DNA of 64,000 nucleotides. Source: Kitasatospora sp. GP82 (lineage in GTDB: Bacteria; Actinomycetota; Actinomycetes; Streptomycetales; Streptomycetaceae). Numbering within the stretch: the first letter of the stretch is position 1; every line of letters starts with the position of its first letter. Under the pieces are notes generated by a model. It was not told the DNA's origin, did not search any database, and worked only from the letters and a program-made list of their open reading frames with translations. This document shows, piece after piece, positions 18,026 to 27,204 of the stretch. Position numbers and translations under genes: made by a program. The stretch lies in the NCBI RefSeq assembly GCF_029892105.1, contig NZ_JARZAJ010000013.1:159222-223221 (forward strand), read 5' to 3'.

Positions 18026-18580
18026 TCAGCCGCCGTAGACGTGCGGAGCCAGGGTGCCGATGAACGGCAGATTGCGGAGCTTCTCCTGGAAGTCCAGGCC
18101 GTAGCCGACCACGAACTCGTTGGGAATGTCGAAACCGACGTACTTGACGTCGATCTCGACCTTGGCCGCGTCCGGCTTGCGCAGCAGGGTGCAGACCTCG
18201 AGCGAGGCCGGGCCGCGCGAACCCAGGTTGCCCAGCAGCCAGGACAGGGTCAGGCCGGAGTCGATGATGTCCTCGACGATCAGCACGTCCCTGCCCGCGA
18301 TGTCGGTGTCGAGGTCCTTGAGGATCCGGACCACACCGGAGGACTTGGTGCCCATCCCGTACGAGGAGACCGCCATCCAGTCCATCGTGACCTGCGAGTG
18401 CAGGGTGCGGGCGAGGTCGGCCATGACCATCACGGCGCCCTTGAGCACGCCGACGATCAGCAGATCCCGTCCGGCGTAGTCCTGGTCGATCCGCTCGGCC
18501 AGCTCAAGCAGCTTGGCGTCGATCTCGTCCTTGCTGATGAGCACCTTCGCCAGGTCGGCGCCCATGTCGTTCTGATCCAC
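18026..18580 (-). CDS. hpt: Hypoxanthine phosphoribosyltransferase
   Basis: A 184-residue purine-salvage enzyme forming IMP/GMP from hypoxanthine/guanine and PRPP. The PRPP-binding motif [11 protein letters not shown], the flexible loop MAVSSYG and the C-terminal [20 protein letters not shown] (base-binding) are canonical. The start is GTG 18580, with GAGGA about 10 bases upstream. It follows tilS by 60 bases on the same strand, the conserved tilS-hpt-ftsH order of Gram-positive bacteria. Confidence 0.95.
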   Translation of the reverse strand: MDQNDMGADLAKVLISKDEIDAKLLELAERIDQDYAGRDLLIVGVLKGAVMVMADLARTLHSQVTMDWMAVSSYGMGTKSSGVVRILKDLDTDIAGRDVLIVEDIIDSGLTLSWLLGNLGSRGPASLEVCTLLRKPDAAKVEIDVKYVGFDIPNEFVVGYGLDFQEKLRNLPFIGTLAPHVYGG

Positions 18581-18640
18581 CGGGGATACGTCCTCAAACG
18601 TTCGGGGTCCTGTGTCGGCGACGGCCCCGCGACCTGTTGC

Positions 18641-19795
18641 TCAGCTGTCGCTCTGTCGCCGAAAGACCAGCGTGCCACACCTTCGAGTGACTTCGACGCC
18701 CCCGGGTAGGTGTAGGGGCCCCTGACCGCGCCAGCCGGTGACCAACAGGTCGACCGTCTCCAGGTGTCGCGCGAACAGGTCACCGGCAGGGCAGCCCGCC
18801 CTCAGCGCGGCCCGGCGCAGCACCCTGCGGCGGACGGCGGGGGGCAGTTCGGCCAGTTTGCCGACGTCCAGGGTGCCGTCGCCCGTACGGAGGTCGCGCT
18901 CGGCCAGGGCCGCCCACTGATCGAGGGCATCGGCGTCGTCGCGGAAGAGCCTGGCGGTACGGGCCAGCGCCTCGACCACCCCTGCGCCCAGGTGCTTCTC
19001 CAGCACCGGGAGCACCTCGTGACGGACCCGGGAGCGGGTGTAGGCCGGATCGGAGTTGTGCGGGTCGTCCCAGACCGGGATGGACTGCGCGGCGCACGCC
19101 TGGCGGGTGGCGGCCCGGTCCAGTTCCAGCAGCGGCCGGCGGTAGCGGCCCTTGTGCGCGGGCATACCGGCCAGCGAGCGGGAGCCCGAACCCCGGGCCA
19201 GCCCCAGCAGGACGGTCTCCGCCTGGTCGTCCCTGGTATGGCCGAGCAGCACGGCAACGGCGCGGTGGCGCTCGGCGACGGCGTCCAGCGCGGCGTACCT
19301 CGCCTCGCGGGCGGCGTTCTCCGGGCCGCCCTGCTGCCCCACATGGACGGGGATCACCTCGACCGGGTCGAGGCCCAGCTCGCGCAGGCGGTCGGCGACC
19401 TGCTGGGCGCGCTCGGCGGAGCCCTGCTGGAGGCCGTGGTCGACCGTCACCGCACCCACCCGCAGGCCCAGCTTGGGCGCCTCGAAGGCGGTCGCGATGG
19501 CCAGCGCCATCGAGTCGGCGCCGCCGCTGACCGCGACCAGCACCAGCGGGGAACCCGGTGCGGCAGGGGTACGGGGCAGTCCCGAGGGGTGGCGGCGGGC
19601 GTTTCCGATCAGACGGGTGGTGGCGGCGCTGCCGGTCGAGGCGGTGGCGGCCGTGGCCGTGACGGGGACCGGCGCGGGCGCGGGGCGGGTACGGGGGGCC
19701 GGGGCGGTGAGGGTCACGCCGGCCTCGGCGGCGAGCTCGGCGAGGGTGCGGCGGACGGCGAGACGTATCGCCGCGACAGCGGGGTGTGGGCCCAC
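18641..19795 (-). CDS. tilS: tRNA(Ile)-lysidine synthase
   Basis: A 384-residue enzyme that converts C34 of the AUA-decoding tRNA-Ile to lysidine using ATP and lysine. The PP-loop [12 protein letters not shown], the [20 protein letters not shown] motif and the [15 protein letters not shown] segment are present. About 50 Ala/Pro-rich residues before the PP-loop are a lineage-specific extension. GTG 19795 was chosen because AAGGAG lies 12 bases upstream; a GTG at 19861 would add 22 residues without a ribosome site. It heads tilS-hpt. Confidence 0.93.
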   Translation of the reverse strand: MGPHPAVAAIRLAVRRTLAELAAEAGVTLTAPAPRTRPAPAPVPVTATAATASTGSAATTRLIGNARRHPSGLPRTPAAPGSPLVLVAVSGGADSMALAIATAFEAPKLGLRVGAVTVDHGLQQGSAERAQQVADRLRELGLDPVEVIPVHVGQQGGPENAAREARYAALDAVAERHRAVAVLLGHTRDDQAETVLLGLARGSGSRSLAGMPAHKGRYRRPLLELDRAATRQACAAQSIPVWDDPHNSDPAYTRSRVRHEVLPVLEKHLGAGVVEALARTARLFRDDADALDQWAALAERDLRTGDGTLDVGKLAELPPAVRRRVLRRAALRAGCPAGDLFARHLETVDLLVTGWRGQGPLHLPGGVEVTRRCGTLVFRRQSDS

Positions 19796-20203
19796 GGGGG
19801 AGGCACTCCTTGGCAGCTGAGGGACGGAGCGGGGACGGTGAGGGCCGGCCGGGCGTGACACCCTGTCAGCTTTCGGTCACCAGGTGCTCACAGATGGTTG
19901 CAGAATCCGGGCATCGGCTACGCCACCCGCGCCACCGGTACGACCACGGTCCCACGTACGGGTGAATGCAGAATCGTTCCTTCACCCTCCATCTGTACGC
20001 CTGAGCCACCCCTGCGAGCGCGCTCCAGCGGTGGGCGGCGCCCGGACACGCGGCCGCGCACGCCGGGGCGCGGCAGCGAGGCACTCCCCGGGGCGGCCGC
20101 AGCGCTTCGCGCGGGGCGGGGCGGGCGCGCCCGAGTGCCCGTCCGGGCTGCGGGGCCTCCGTACGGTCCGCTCCCGGGGTGTGCGCCGGGCGGGCGGGCG
20201 GCA
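19796..20203. other. About 400-base gap upstream of tilS
   Basis: Very GC-rich toward 20200 and moderately AT-rich near 19890-20000, where TGCAGAATC occurs twice (19900 and 19964). I see no convincing gene, RNA or strong hairpin. It presumably holds the tilS promoter and the 3' end of the metalloprotease transcript. Confidence 0.4.
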
Positions 20204-21394
20204 TCAGCCGACGACGCGGGTGACCCAGGCGGCGGGGTCGTGGATCTCGTCCTTGGTGGGGAGGGTGTTCGGAGAGGTCCAGACCCGGTTGAAGCCGGTC
20301 ATACCGACACGGTCGACCACGTCCCGGACGAAGACCGCGCCCTCCTGGTACTGGCGCAGCTTGGCGTCCATGCCGAGCAGGCGCCGCAGCACCAGGTCGA
20401 GCCGCCCCGCACCCCGGTCGCGGCGCTGCTTGAACTTCTCCCTGATCTCCGCGACGCTCGGCACCACCTCCGGGCCGACACCGTCCATGACCACGTCCGC
20501 GTGCCCTTCGAGCAGCGACATCACGGCGGTGAGCCGGCCGAGGATCTCCCGCTGCTGGGGCGACTGGACGATGTCCAGGAGCGTCCCGGTCCCCACGCCG
20601 TCGCCACCGCCGCCGGGGCCGGTGATGCCCCCGCCGATGGCGTCCTTGAGCCGCTCCAGCAGGGCGGCCGGGTCCACATCGGTCTGCGCCAGGAAGGACT
20701 GCACCTCGGACTGGATGTGGTCGCGCAGCCAGGGCACGGCGGTGAACTGGGTGCGATGGGTCTCCTCGTGCAGGCAGACCCAGAGCCGGAAGTCGTGCGG
20801 ATCGACGTCCAGCTCGCGCTCGACGTGCACGATGTTCGGTGCGACCAGCAGCAGTCGACCCGGTACCGGCGGCTGCGGCTCGGGCCGGGACTTGTCGAAG
20901 AGCGCCGCCGGGCTGTCCGGCGTGACCGGCGCGCCGGACGAGCCGTCAGGGCCGGGCGCGGCCGGGGCGAAGGTCTCGTACTGGCCGAGGACCTTGGTGG
21001 AGAGGAACGCGAGCACCGCGCCGACCTCGACGCCGGTGGCCTTCTCGCCGATCGAGCCGAGGACGGCCGCGCCCGGCGAGTCGCTGCGGCGGGCGCGCAG
21101 CTTGTCCACCAGCGGCTGGACGATCGTCCGGAAGCCCGCCACATTGGCTTTCACCCAGCCGGGGCGGTCCACCACCAGGACCGGCGTGCCGACGCTCGAC
21201 ACCAGGCTGCTGGAGCGCATCCCGGTGAACTCGCGTACGTGCTCCTCGGCCTCCAGCGCATGCCTGCGCAGCTCGGAGACCACTTCGCGGGCCTGCTCCC
21301 GGGTCACCTCGGGGCCCGGCCTGGCCAGCCGGGTCGCCGTCGCGACCGCGAGATCCCAATCGACCATGTCGGCACCGCTGCTAGCGCTCGTCAT
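20204..21394 (-). CDS. Zinc-dependent metalloprotease-like protein, HEETH family
   Basis: A 396-residue protein of the actinobacterial family annotated as zinc-dependent metalloprotease or coenzyme F420 biosynthesis-associated protein. The motif LWVCLHEETHRTQF carries HExxH, and the segment before it (LLVAPNIVHVERELDVD) and after it (WLRDHIQSEVQSFL) is typical. A second Glu/His pair in SLLEGHADVVMDGVG may complete the zinc site. No signal peptide, so cytoplasmic. It lies between dacB and tilS as in S. coelicolor. Substrate and any link to F420 are unproven. Confidence 0.85.
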   Translation of the reverse strand: MTSASSGADMVDWDLAVATATRLARPGPEVTREQAREVVSELRRHALEAEEHVREFTGMRSSSLVSSVGTPVLVVDRPGWVKANVAGFRTIVQPLVDKLRARRSDSPGAAVLGSIGEKATGVEVGAVLAFLSTKVLGQYETFAPAAPGPDGSSGAPVTPDSPAALFDKSRPEPQPPVPGRLLLVAPNIVHVERELDVDPHDFRLWVCLHEETHRTQFTAVPWLRDHIQSEVQSFLAQTDVDPAALLERLKDAIGGGITGPGGGGDGVGTGTLLDIVQSPQQREILGRLTAVMSLLEGHADVVMDGVGPEVVPSVAEIREKFKQRRDRGAGRLDLVLRRLLGMDAKLRQYQEGAVFVRDVVDRVGMTGFNRVWTSPNTLPTKDEIHDPAAWVTRVVG

Positions 21395-21724
21395 GCCCTC
21401 ACCGTACGTGCTCACGGCGGCCGGTGGGAGACACCCGCGCTGACGCCTCCGGCCGGGCCGCCGTCGGCCTCCGAGGGCCCCGGCCCGGCCCGGCGTCCGA
21501 CGCCGGTGACGGGCGTATCGACAGACGCACGCGACCTGCGCTACGCAGCGCAGGTACGCGGCGGGCGCATGGCACAGCCCGCGCACAGCGGCGGACGGGG
21601 GCGCTCGCGCTACCGAGGGCTTCCGTTGGCAGCGGCGGCTGCCACAGCCTGCTTCAGCAGCTCCGCCGGGCCCGCCGCGTCGACAGCCGGCGTCCGGGCC
21701 CGGCGGGAATTGGTCAGACAGGCC
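21395..21724. other. 330-base gap with two hairpins downstream of dacB
   Basis: Just after the dacB stop (minus strand) are a 12-bp inverted repeat (21663-21674 with 21695-21706) and a 9-bp one (21534-21542 with 21547-21555). Either may end dacB transcription. The rest presumably includes the metalloprotease promoter; no gene is seen. Confidence 0.5.
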
Positions 21725-23218
21725 CTAGCGGCAGCCGCAGGCGGCAAGGCGGGCGACGATACGGTCGCTGGCCGCGCGGGAGGATGCCCCGTCGGCGACG
21801 GCCCTGCTCATGATGGCGAAGACCAGCACCCTGCCGTCGGCGTCCACCACCGTGCCGGCCAGCGTGTAGACGCCGCTGCCGCCGAGCGTTCCGGTCTTGG
21901 CCCGGACGATCCCGGCCACGCTCTGTGCGCCCGAGGCCGCGCCGAACCGGGTGAGCAGGGTGCCGGTGAAGCCCGCGATCGGAAGGCCCGTCAGAACCGG
22001 TCGCAGCTCGGGGTGCCGGGGGGACGCGGCGGCTCCCAGCACCTCGGCGAGGACCAGGGGCGAGATCAGGTTGCCGGTGTGCAGCCCGCTGCCGTCGTTG
22101 AGGACGACCCCGGCCGTCGGGACCCCGAGCTTCTGCAAAGTCTGGATCACCGCCGCCACGCCGCCGTCGAAACTGGCGGGCTGGTGGGCGGCGACGGCCG
22201 CCTGGCGGGCGACGGCCTCGGCGAGGGTGTTGTCGGAGGTGGTGAGCATCCGCTCGACCAGCCGGGGCATGGTCGGTGAGTTCACCACGGCGAGCTGCTG
22301 CGCGCCGGGGGCGGCGGGGGCCGGCTTCGCCTTGCCGTCGACCGTGATGCCCTGCGCCTTGAGCAGGCCCGCGAAGGTCTCGGCGGCCTGGTCGGCCGGA
22401 TCGAAGACACGGGCGGGGGCCTCGTCCGGGGACAGCGGGTCGATCCGGCCCTCGTCCACCATCAGCGGGGTGACGGCGGCGATGTTCATCGCGTCGTGCT
22501 CCTTGTGCAGGAGCGGGCCGCTGTAGAGCGAGGTGTCGTACGCCAGCTTCACGGTGGTGGTGCCGGAGGACTTGAGCGCCGCCGCGGTCTGCCTGGCCAG
22601 CTCGGGCAGCGAAGCCGGGGCGGACTCGGCGTCCACCGGCATACCGCCCACCCGGATCTGGTCCGGCGGAAGGGCGGTGACGGTCGGGTCGCCACCACCG
22701 ATGAGAGTGATCTCTCCGGGCGCGCCGCCCTTGACGACCCTGGTGGCGATCCGCGAGTCGGCCGGGATGAGTGCGAGGGCGGCGACCGCGGTGAGCAGCT
22801 TGGTGGTGGAGGCCGGGGTGGCGGGCGTGTTCTCGCCGGCGCCGTACAGGAACCGGCCGGTACTTCCGTCGGCGATGGCGAAGTTCAGGGTGCCGAGGGC
22901 CTTGTCCCCCAGGACCTGTGCCAGGTCGCGCTGGAGGCCCTGGGTCTGCGGCAGCGTGTCGGCACCGTCCACGGCGGCGGCGAGCACCGGGCCGCCGGTG
23001 GCGACCGCGCGCGGGGCGGCGGCGGGCGGGGCCTGTCGGTTCGAGGGGGCCTTGGGTTTCGCGCCGCCGGATCGGCTCTGGTTCTGCGACGCGCCCGGGG
23101 AGGGGTCGGCGAGCGCCCGGTCCGTGCCGGACGTCAGCCCGCCTGCGGTCAGGGCCACCCCCAGCACTCCGGCGACCGCCATCCTGCGTCCGCGCCCCAC
23201 CCCTGAGCTTCGCTGCAC
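21725..23218 (-). CDS. dacB: D-alanyl-D-alanine carboxypeptidase/endopeptidase (class C PBP, DacB/PBP4)
   Basis: A 497-residue penicillin-binding protein that trims or cleaves peptidoglycan peptide cross-links. An N-terminal signal segment (MAVAGVLGVALTAGGL) leads to an exported domain. The catalytic motifs are ordered as expected: STTK in TPASTTKLLTAVAAL, SDN in LTTSDNTLAEAVAR and KTG in VRAKTGTLGG. A roughly 150-residue insert between STTK and SDN is typical of PBP4. The start is GTG 23218, preceded by AGGAAAGGG. It is divergent from ppa with 76 bases between. Confidence 0.94.
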   Translation of the reverse strand: MQRSSGVGRGRRMAVAGVLGVALTAGGLTSGTDRALADPSPGASQNQSRSGGAKPKAPSNRQAPPAAAPRAVATGGPVLAAAVDGADTLPQTQGLQRDLAQVLGDKALGTLNFAIADGSTGRFLYGAGENTPATPASTTKLLTAVAALALIPADSRIATRVVKGGAPGEITLIGGGDPTVTALPPDQIRVGGMPVDAESAPASLPELARQTAAALKSSGTTTVKLAYDTSLYSGPLLHKEHDAMNIAAVTPLMVDEGRIDPLSPDEAPARVFDPADQAAETFAGLLKAQGITVDGKAKPAPAAPGAQQLAVVNSPTMPRLVERMLTTSDNTLAEAVARQAAVAAHQPASFDGGVAAVIQTLQKLGVPTAGVVLNDGSGLHTGNLISPLVLAEVLGAAASPRHPELRPVLTGLPIAGFTGTLLTRFGAASGAQSVAGIVRAKTGTLGGSGVYTLAGTVVDADGRVLVFAIMSRAVADGASSRAASDRIVARLAACGCR

Positions 23219-23294
23219 CGACCGGCCCCTTTCCTGAGCACACCCTGCCGTAGGAGACACTTGGATTCTGTCAGTCCCTACCTTGGAGGAACCG

Positions 23295-23783
23295 TTGGAG
23301 TTCGACGTCCTGATCGAGATCCCGAAGGGCTCGCGGAACAAGTACGAGGTCGACCATGAGACCGGCCGTCTCCGCCTCGACCGGATGCTCTTCACCTCGA
23401 CTCGTTACCCGGCCGACTACGGCTACGTCGAGGGCACCCTCGCGGACGACGGCGACCCGCTGGACGCGCTGGTCATCCTGGAGGAGCCGACCTTCCCCGG
23501 CTGCCTGATCAAGTGCCGCGCCGTCGGCATGTTCAAGATGACCGACGAGGCCGGCGGCGACGACAAGCTGCTCTGCGTCCCGGCGACGGACCCGCGCTGG
23601 GGGCACCTGCAGGACATCGGCGACGTGCCGGAGTTCGACCGCCTGGAGATCCAGCACTTCTTCGAGGTCTACAAGGACCTGGAGCCCGGCAAGTCGGTCG
23701 AGGGCGCCGACTGGGTCGGCCGCACCGAGGCCGAGGCCGAGATCAAGGCTTCGATCAAGCGCCTGGAGGTACAGGGCCACTGA
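23295..23783 (+). CDS. ppa: Inorganic pyrophosphatase (family I)
   Basis: A 162-residue enzyme hydrolysing pyrophosphate to phosphate. The N-terminus [21 protein letters not shown], the metal-binding DGDPLDALV, and the [15 protein letters not shown] region match family I. The start is TTG 23295, with GGAGG five bases upstream; an in-frame TTG at 23283 would overlap the ribosome site. A tight intrinsic terminator follows 34 bases after the stop. Confidence 0.96.
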   Translation: MEFDVLIEIPKGSRNKYEVDHETGRLRLDRMLFTSTRYPADYGYVEGTLADDGDPLDALVILEEPTFPGCLIKCRAVGMFKMTDEAGGDDKLLCVPATDPRWGHLQDIGDVPEFDRLEIQHFFEVYKDLEPGKSVEGADWVGRTEAEAEIKASIKRLEVQGH

Positions 23784-23816
23784 GCTCTGTACCGGCCTCG
23801 TTCTTCCGAGGTGCCC

Positions 23817-23853
23817 GGCCGGGGCGAGCAGAACTGCTCGCCCCGGCCTTTTT
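23817..23853 (+). terminator. Intrinsic terminator of ppa
   Basis: Perfect 15-bp arms (23817-23831 and 23834-23848) directly followed by TTTTT, a textbook Rho-independent terminator. Confidence 0.93.
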
Positions 23854-23951
23854 GCTGCCTTCTGCCCCCCGGCAGCCTTCTGCTTTCCGGCCGACGGGGG
23901 CAGACTGGCCCTCGGAGGACTTTCCCGACATGGTGTCGGCATCACGTTGAC

Positions 23952-23970
23952 TTAGGTAAGCCTAACCCCG
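23952..23970. promoter_or_regulatory. Iron box (DtxR/IdeR/DmdR1 operator)
   Basis: TTAGGTAAGCCTAACCCCG matches the 19-base DtxR-family consensus (TTAGGTTAGCCTAACCTAA) at about 15 or 16 positions. It lies 40 bases before the heme oxygenase start and should repress that gene when iron is sufficient. Confidence 0.85.
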
Positions 23971-24010
23971 AGAATCGGGGCCAGCGCTCCTCACCGAACC
24001 GGAGGCCCGA

Positions 24011-24682
24011 ATGCCCAGCCCCGAGCAGCCCGCCCCGTTCTCCACCGTGCTGCGCACCGCCAGCGGCGCGGAGCACGAAGCCGCCGAGCAGTCCTCCTTC
24101 ATGTCGCACCTGCTCGGGGGCCGGCTCGGCCTCGATGCGTACGCCGAACTGTCGGGGCAGCTGTGGTTCGTCTACCGGGCGCTGGAGGGCCGGGCCGCCG
24201 AGCTGTCCCGGCATCCGGTGGTCGGCCCGTTCATCGACCCGGCCCTGTTCCGTACGGCTGCGCTCGAACACGACCTGGAACACCTGCGCGGCCCCGGCTG
24301 GCAGGCCGGGCTCAGCCCGCTGCCCGCCACCGCCGCCTACACCGCCCGGATCGAGGAGCTCAGCACCGACTGGCCGCACGGCTACCTCGCCCACCACTAC
24401 ACCCGCTACCTGGGCGACCTGTCGGGCGGCCAGATCATCCGTGGCATCGCCGAGCGGACCTGGGGCTTCGAACGCAAGGGTGCCGGCGTCCACTTCTACG
24501 TCTTCGAGGAGGTCGGCAACCCCGCCGCCTTCAAGCGCGACTACCGCGCCAGGCTGGACACCGCCGGGCTCGCGATGGACGAGGTCGAGCGCCGCCGGGT
24601 GGTCGACGAGTGCAGGCGCGCCTTCACCCTGAACGGCGCCGTCTTCGCCGACCTCGACATCCGTTACCCGCTCAGCGCCTGA
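24011..24682 (+). CDS. Heme oxygenase (biliverdin-forming)
   Basis: A 223-residue HmuO/HO-1-type enzyme that opens heme to biliverdin, CO and free iron. The proximal His is H22 in SGAEHEAAEQSSF, and the distal helix has GDLSGGQII. EHDLEHLRG and HYTRYLGDL are also typical. ATG 24011 follows ACCGGAGGCCCGA, a clear GGAGG. An iron box just upstream implies derepression under iron starvation to recover heme iron. No heme importer is adjacent. Confidence 0.93.
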   Translation: MPSPEQPAPFSTVLRTASGAEHEAAEQSSFMSHLLGGRLGLDAYAELSGQLWFVYRALEGRAAELSRHPVVGPFIDPALFRTAALEHDLEHLRGPGWQAGLSPLPATAAYTARIEELSTDWPHGYLAHHYTRYLGDLSGGQIIRGIAERTWGFERKGAGVHFYVFEEVGNPAAFKRDYRARLDTAGLAMDEVERRRVVDECRRAFTLNGAVFADLDIRYPLSA

Positions 24683-24700
24683 CGAGCGGGCAGCCCGGGC

Positions 24701-24916
24701 TCAGCCCTCGTCGTCCAGCCGGAAGCCGACCTTGAGCCCCACCTGGTAGTGCTTGATCTGCCCGTCCTCGATGTGCCCGCGTACCTGGACCACCTCGAAC
24801 CAGTCCAGATTGCGCAGCGTCCTGGCGGCCCGGTCGACGCCGTTGCGGATCGCGGCGTCGATGCCCTCCTGTGAGGACCCGACGATCTCGGTGACGCGGT
24901 AGATGTGGTCGCTCAT
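24701..24916 (-). CDS. Dodecin family flavin-binding protein
   Basis: A 71-residue protein with the dodecin pattern (YRVTEIVGSSQEGIDAAI, RTLRNLDWFEVVQVRGHI, YQVGLKVGFRLDD). Dodecins form hollow dodecamers that store FMN/riboflavin or CoA. The Trp in NLDWFEV is the flavin-stacking residue of bacterial dodecins. ATG 24916 follows GGGAGA. It is convergent with heme oxygenase and about 110 bases downstream of the asparaginase gene. Confidence 0.92.
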   Translation of the reverse strand: MSDHIYRVTEIVGSSQEGIDAAIRNGVDRAARTLRNLDWFEVVQVRGHIEDGQIKHYQVGLKVGFRLDDEG

Positions 24917-25029
24917 GGCGGTCTCCCTGAGTACCTGAGTAGCGGCACGGCTCCCCCGGTCCACCGTGCCGCACCCGGCCCTACCCCGCACCCGGGAGGA
25001 GGGTCCGCCGTCCGCGCCCGGACCGGCCG

Positions 25030-25986
25030 TCAGAAGGACGCCCGGACCTCTCCGACCACCACGCCCCCGCCGTGCAGCGGCTCGGCGCCTATCCGGTCCA
25101 GCACCTCGTCCTGGACGCCGAGCCGCCGCAGCGCCCGGGCCAGGACCGGCCCCCGGGCCCGCTCCGCACCGTCGTCGATCTTGAAGGCGAGCGCCCGTCC
25201 GTCCGGCAGCGCCACCACCTGGACGGCCTCGGCACCCATCTTGGAGAGCGCCCCCGGCACGGCCCCCATCAGCCAGGTGTCGGCGCGGCGGGTGCCCGCG
25301 ACGTACTCGGGGTGGGCCCGCATCGCGTCGGCGACCCTGCGCTGCGGGGTACCGGGCTCGGCGAGCACCAGCGAGCGGTAGGCGCGGGCCAGGCCGGTGA
25401 GCGAGACCGCCAGCAGCGGTGCGCCGCAGCCGTCGACACCTGCGTGCCCCACGGTCTCGGCGGTGGACTCCTCCAGGGCCTGGCGGGCCAGCTGCTGGAT
25501 CGGATGTTCCGGGTGGAGGTAGCTCTCGGTGTCCCACTCGTTGGCGACGCAGGCGGCCAGCCAGCCGGCGTGCTTGCCCGAGCAGTCCATCATGATCGGG
25601 CTGCGTTGCCCGCCACCGCTGAGCAGGGCCTCGGCTTCGACCTGGTCGAGCGGCAGCTCCGCCGGGGTCCGCAGGGCATCCTCGGTGAGTCCGGCACTGT
25701 GCAGGAGCTCCCTTACGGCTTCGCGGTGAAACGGTTCTGCGGAGTGGCTGGAGGCCGCGAGTGCGAGCAGCCGGCCCTCGATCGCCAGCCCGGCGCGCAG
25801 GATGGCCACGGCCTGGAAGGGCTTGGCGGTGGACCGGGGGAAGACCGGCGCGTCCGGGCGGCCGAGCGAGAGCTCGACGGACCCGTCGGCCGCGAGCAGC
25901 ACCAGCGATCCGTAGTGGTGCCCCTCGGTGAATCCGGAGCGTATGACTTCGGCGAGGACGGGCAGGGCGGCAGCGGTCTGCGACAT
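25030..25986 (-). CDS. Asparaginase (RrA/thermolabile type)
   Basis: A 318-residue protein of the asparaginase II family (Pfam Asparaginase_II), unrelated to the E. coli AnsB fold. Catalytic signatures are RSTAKPFQAVA (Ser and Lys near 52-55), MDCSGKHAGWLAAC, and GVDGCGAPLLAVSL. It hydrolyses asparagine to aspartate and ammonia and lacks a signal peptide, so it should be cytoplasmic. Start ATG 25986, preceded by GGAG. The next gene upstream on this strand is rsiG. Confidence 0.88.
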   Translation of the reverse strand: MSQTAAALPVLAEVIRSGFTEGHHYGSLVLLAADGSVELSLGRPDAPVFPRSTAKPFQAVAILRAGLAIEGRLLALAASSHSAEPFHREAVRELLHSAGLTEDALRTPAELPLDQVEAEALLSGGGQRSPIMMDCSGKHAGWLAACVANEWDTESYLHPEHPIQQLARQALEESTAETVGHAGVDGCGAPLLAVSLTGLARAYRSLVLAEPGTPQRRVADAMRAHPEYVAGTRRADTWLMGAVPGALSKMGAEAVQVVALPDGRALAFKIDDGAERARGPVLARALRRLGVQDEVLDRIGAEPLHGGGVVVGEVRASF

Positions 25987-26057
25987 CGGAGGTGCTCCAC
26001 GGTGAGGGGGGCCTGGCAGGGTGGGTGTGCGCCGGCCGCCCCGTCCCGACCCGCAGG

Positions 26058-26804
26058 TCAGCCGCCCGCGAGCAGGTCCTCGACCCGCGCCTCCCCTTCA
26101 CGGTACCTGCGGGTGATCTCGGCACTGCAGCCGTCCGCCGTGCGCTGCAGAATCTGACGCCTGCCCGAGACCTCGCGCTCGTGCGCGGCCAGCCGTTCGA
26201 CGGCGGCCAGCAGACCGGCGGTGGGGTGCACGGCGAGGTCGGCCAGCCGGACATCGCCCATCAGCACATCGGCCTCACGCTGGTACTGCTCGCCGCGCGG
26301 CGGCCCCACGGTGACGTGCCTGGCGGGGCGGCGGACGGTCGAGGGGGTGTCCGCGAGGATCGCCGGGAGCCGGTCCAACAGGGCCACCGGCTCCGCAGCG
26401 GACTCGGCGTCCGCACCGGCCCTGGCGCCCACCGAGGGATCGGGCTTCACCCGGCGCCGCTCCAGCTCGGCCTGCAGGATGTCGAGCCGCCCCTGCAACA
26501 GGCGGCGCAGGTACGAGAGGTCGGCCTCCTGCTCCTGGGCGTCCCGGCGGAGTACCCGCAGCTCCTCCAGATCAAGTCCGGCGAGGCCGGGCTCCACGGC
26601 GGGCTCGACCCCGGCGGGCCGGCGTCGCGGACCCGCCGGGACCTCCGGAACAGCTCCCGCGGCTCCTGCCGCCAGCGCGGCCTCCTCCATCGCCGTCCCC
26701 CCCGACGCTGCTTCCGCCGATTCCGTCTCGGCCGGAGCGGTCTGCTCCGGACTCCGCCCGGCGAACCCGTACGACTGATCGTGGGCCGTGCTGCTCGCGT
26801 CCAT
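26058..26804 (-). CDS. rsiG: c-di-GMP-dependent anti-sigma factor RsiG
   Basis: A 248-residue helical protein. It has two exact copies of E(X)3S(X)2R(X)3Q(X)3D: E93-S97-R100-Q104-D108 and E209-S213-R216-Q220-D224. This is the c-di-GMP-binding signature of RsiG, which, when loaded with a c-di-GMP dimer, holds the sporulation sigma factor WhiG inactive. The two motifs lie on predicted antiparallel helices separated by about 100 residues. The N-terminal 75 residues are Ala/Glu/Pro-rich and probably disordered. ATG 26804 (MDASSTAHDQ) has AGGTGG upstream. whiG is not in the window. Confidence 0.9.
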   Translation of the reverse strand: MDASSTAHDQSYGFAGRSPEQTAPAETESAEAASGGTAMEEAALAAGAAGAVPEVPAGPRRRPAGVEPAVEPGLAGLDLEELRVLRRDAQEQEADLSYLRRLLQGRLDILQAELERRRVKPDPSVGARAGADAESAAEPVALLDRLPAILADTPSTVRRPARHVTVGPPRGEQYQREADVLMGDVRLADLAVHPTAGLLAAVERLAAHEREVSGRRQILQRTADGCSAEITRRYREGEARVEDLLAGG

Positions 26805-27204
26805 CAACCAACCACCTGCCGCTGTCCTGGTCACGCTGTCCGATCCCGCCCCGCGGCCGCCCTCGGCACCGCGTACGGCCTGTGCGCGCACGACCCCGTT
26901 CTGGAGCACGTCGAAGCGCCCCCGTGGGGTTACCCTCGGGGCGCCGGTACCACCCGCCCGAGCGACTCCTGCCGGAACGACAGTTCGACCGGTTCGACCG
27001 CGGCGGGCCCGCGCCTTCGTACCGCCCTCAGCGTGCCACCCCGGCCCGGCCCGCGCACCGACCCGCCACCCGAACGGCCCTCTAGCGAAGCGGGGTGGCT
27101 GATACGACGAGAGCAATCCGCAGGCAGCACCGGCTCACCACTGGCGCGCCCGGCTTCGCCCCGGCGCGCGCCAGTGCCTTGCGCGCCTCCGGCACAATGG
27201 CCGC
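26805..27204. other. 400-base divergent gap between rsiG and dtd
   Basis: Contains the promoters of rsiG and dtd. An 11-bp inverted repeat (27139-27149 with 27166-27176) lies 28 bases before dtd. Otherwise nothing recognisable. Confidence 0.45.

Noticed and set aside
19866..20204. 112-codon minus-strand frame upstream of tilS
   Set aside because: No ribosome site, no recognisable motif and antisense-like composition.
19898..22279. 793-codon plus-strand frame
   Set aside because: Antisense to the metalloprotease and dacB genes; no protein-like segments.
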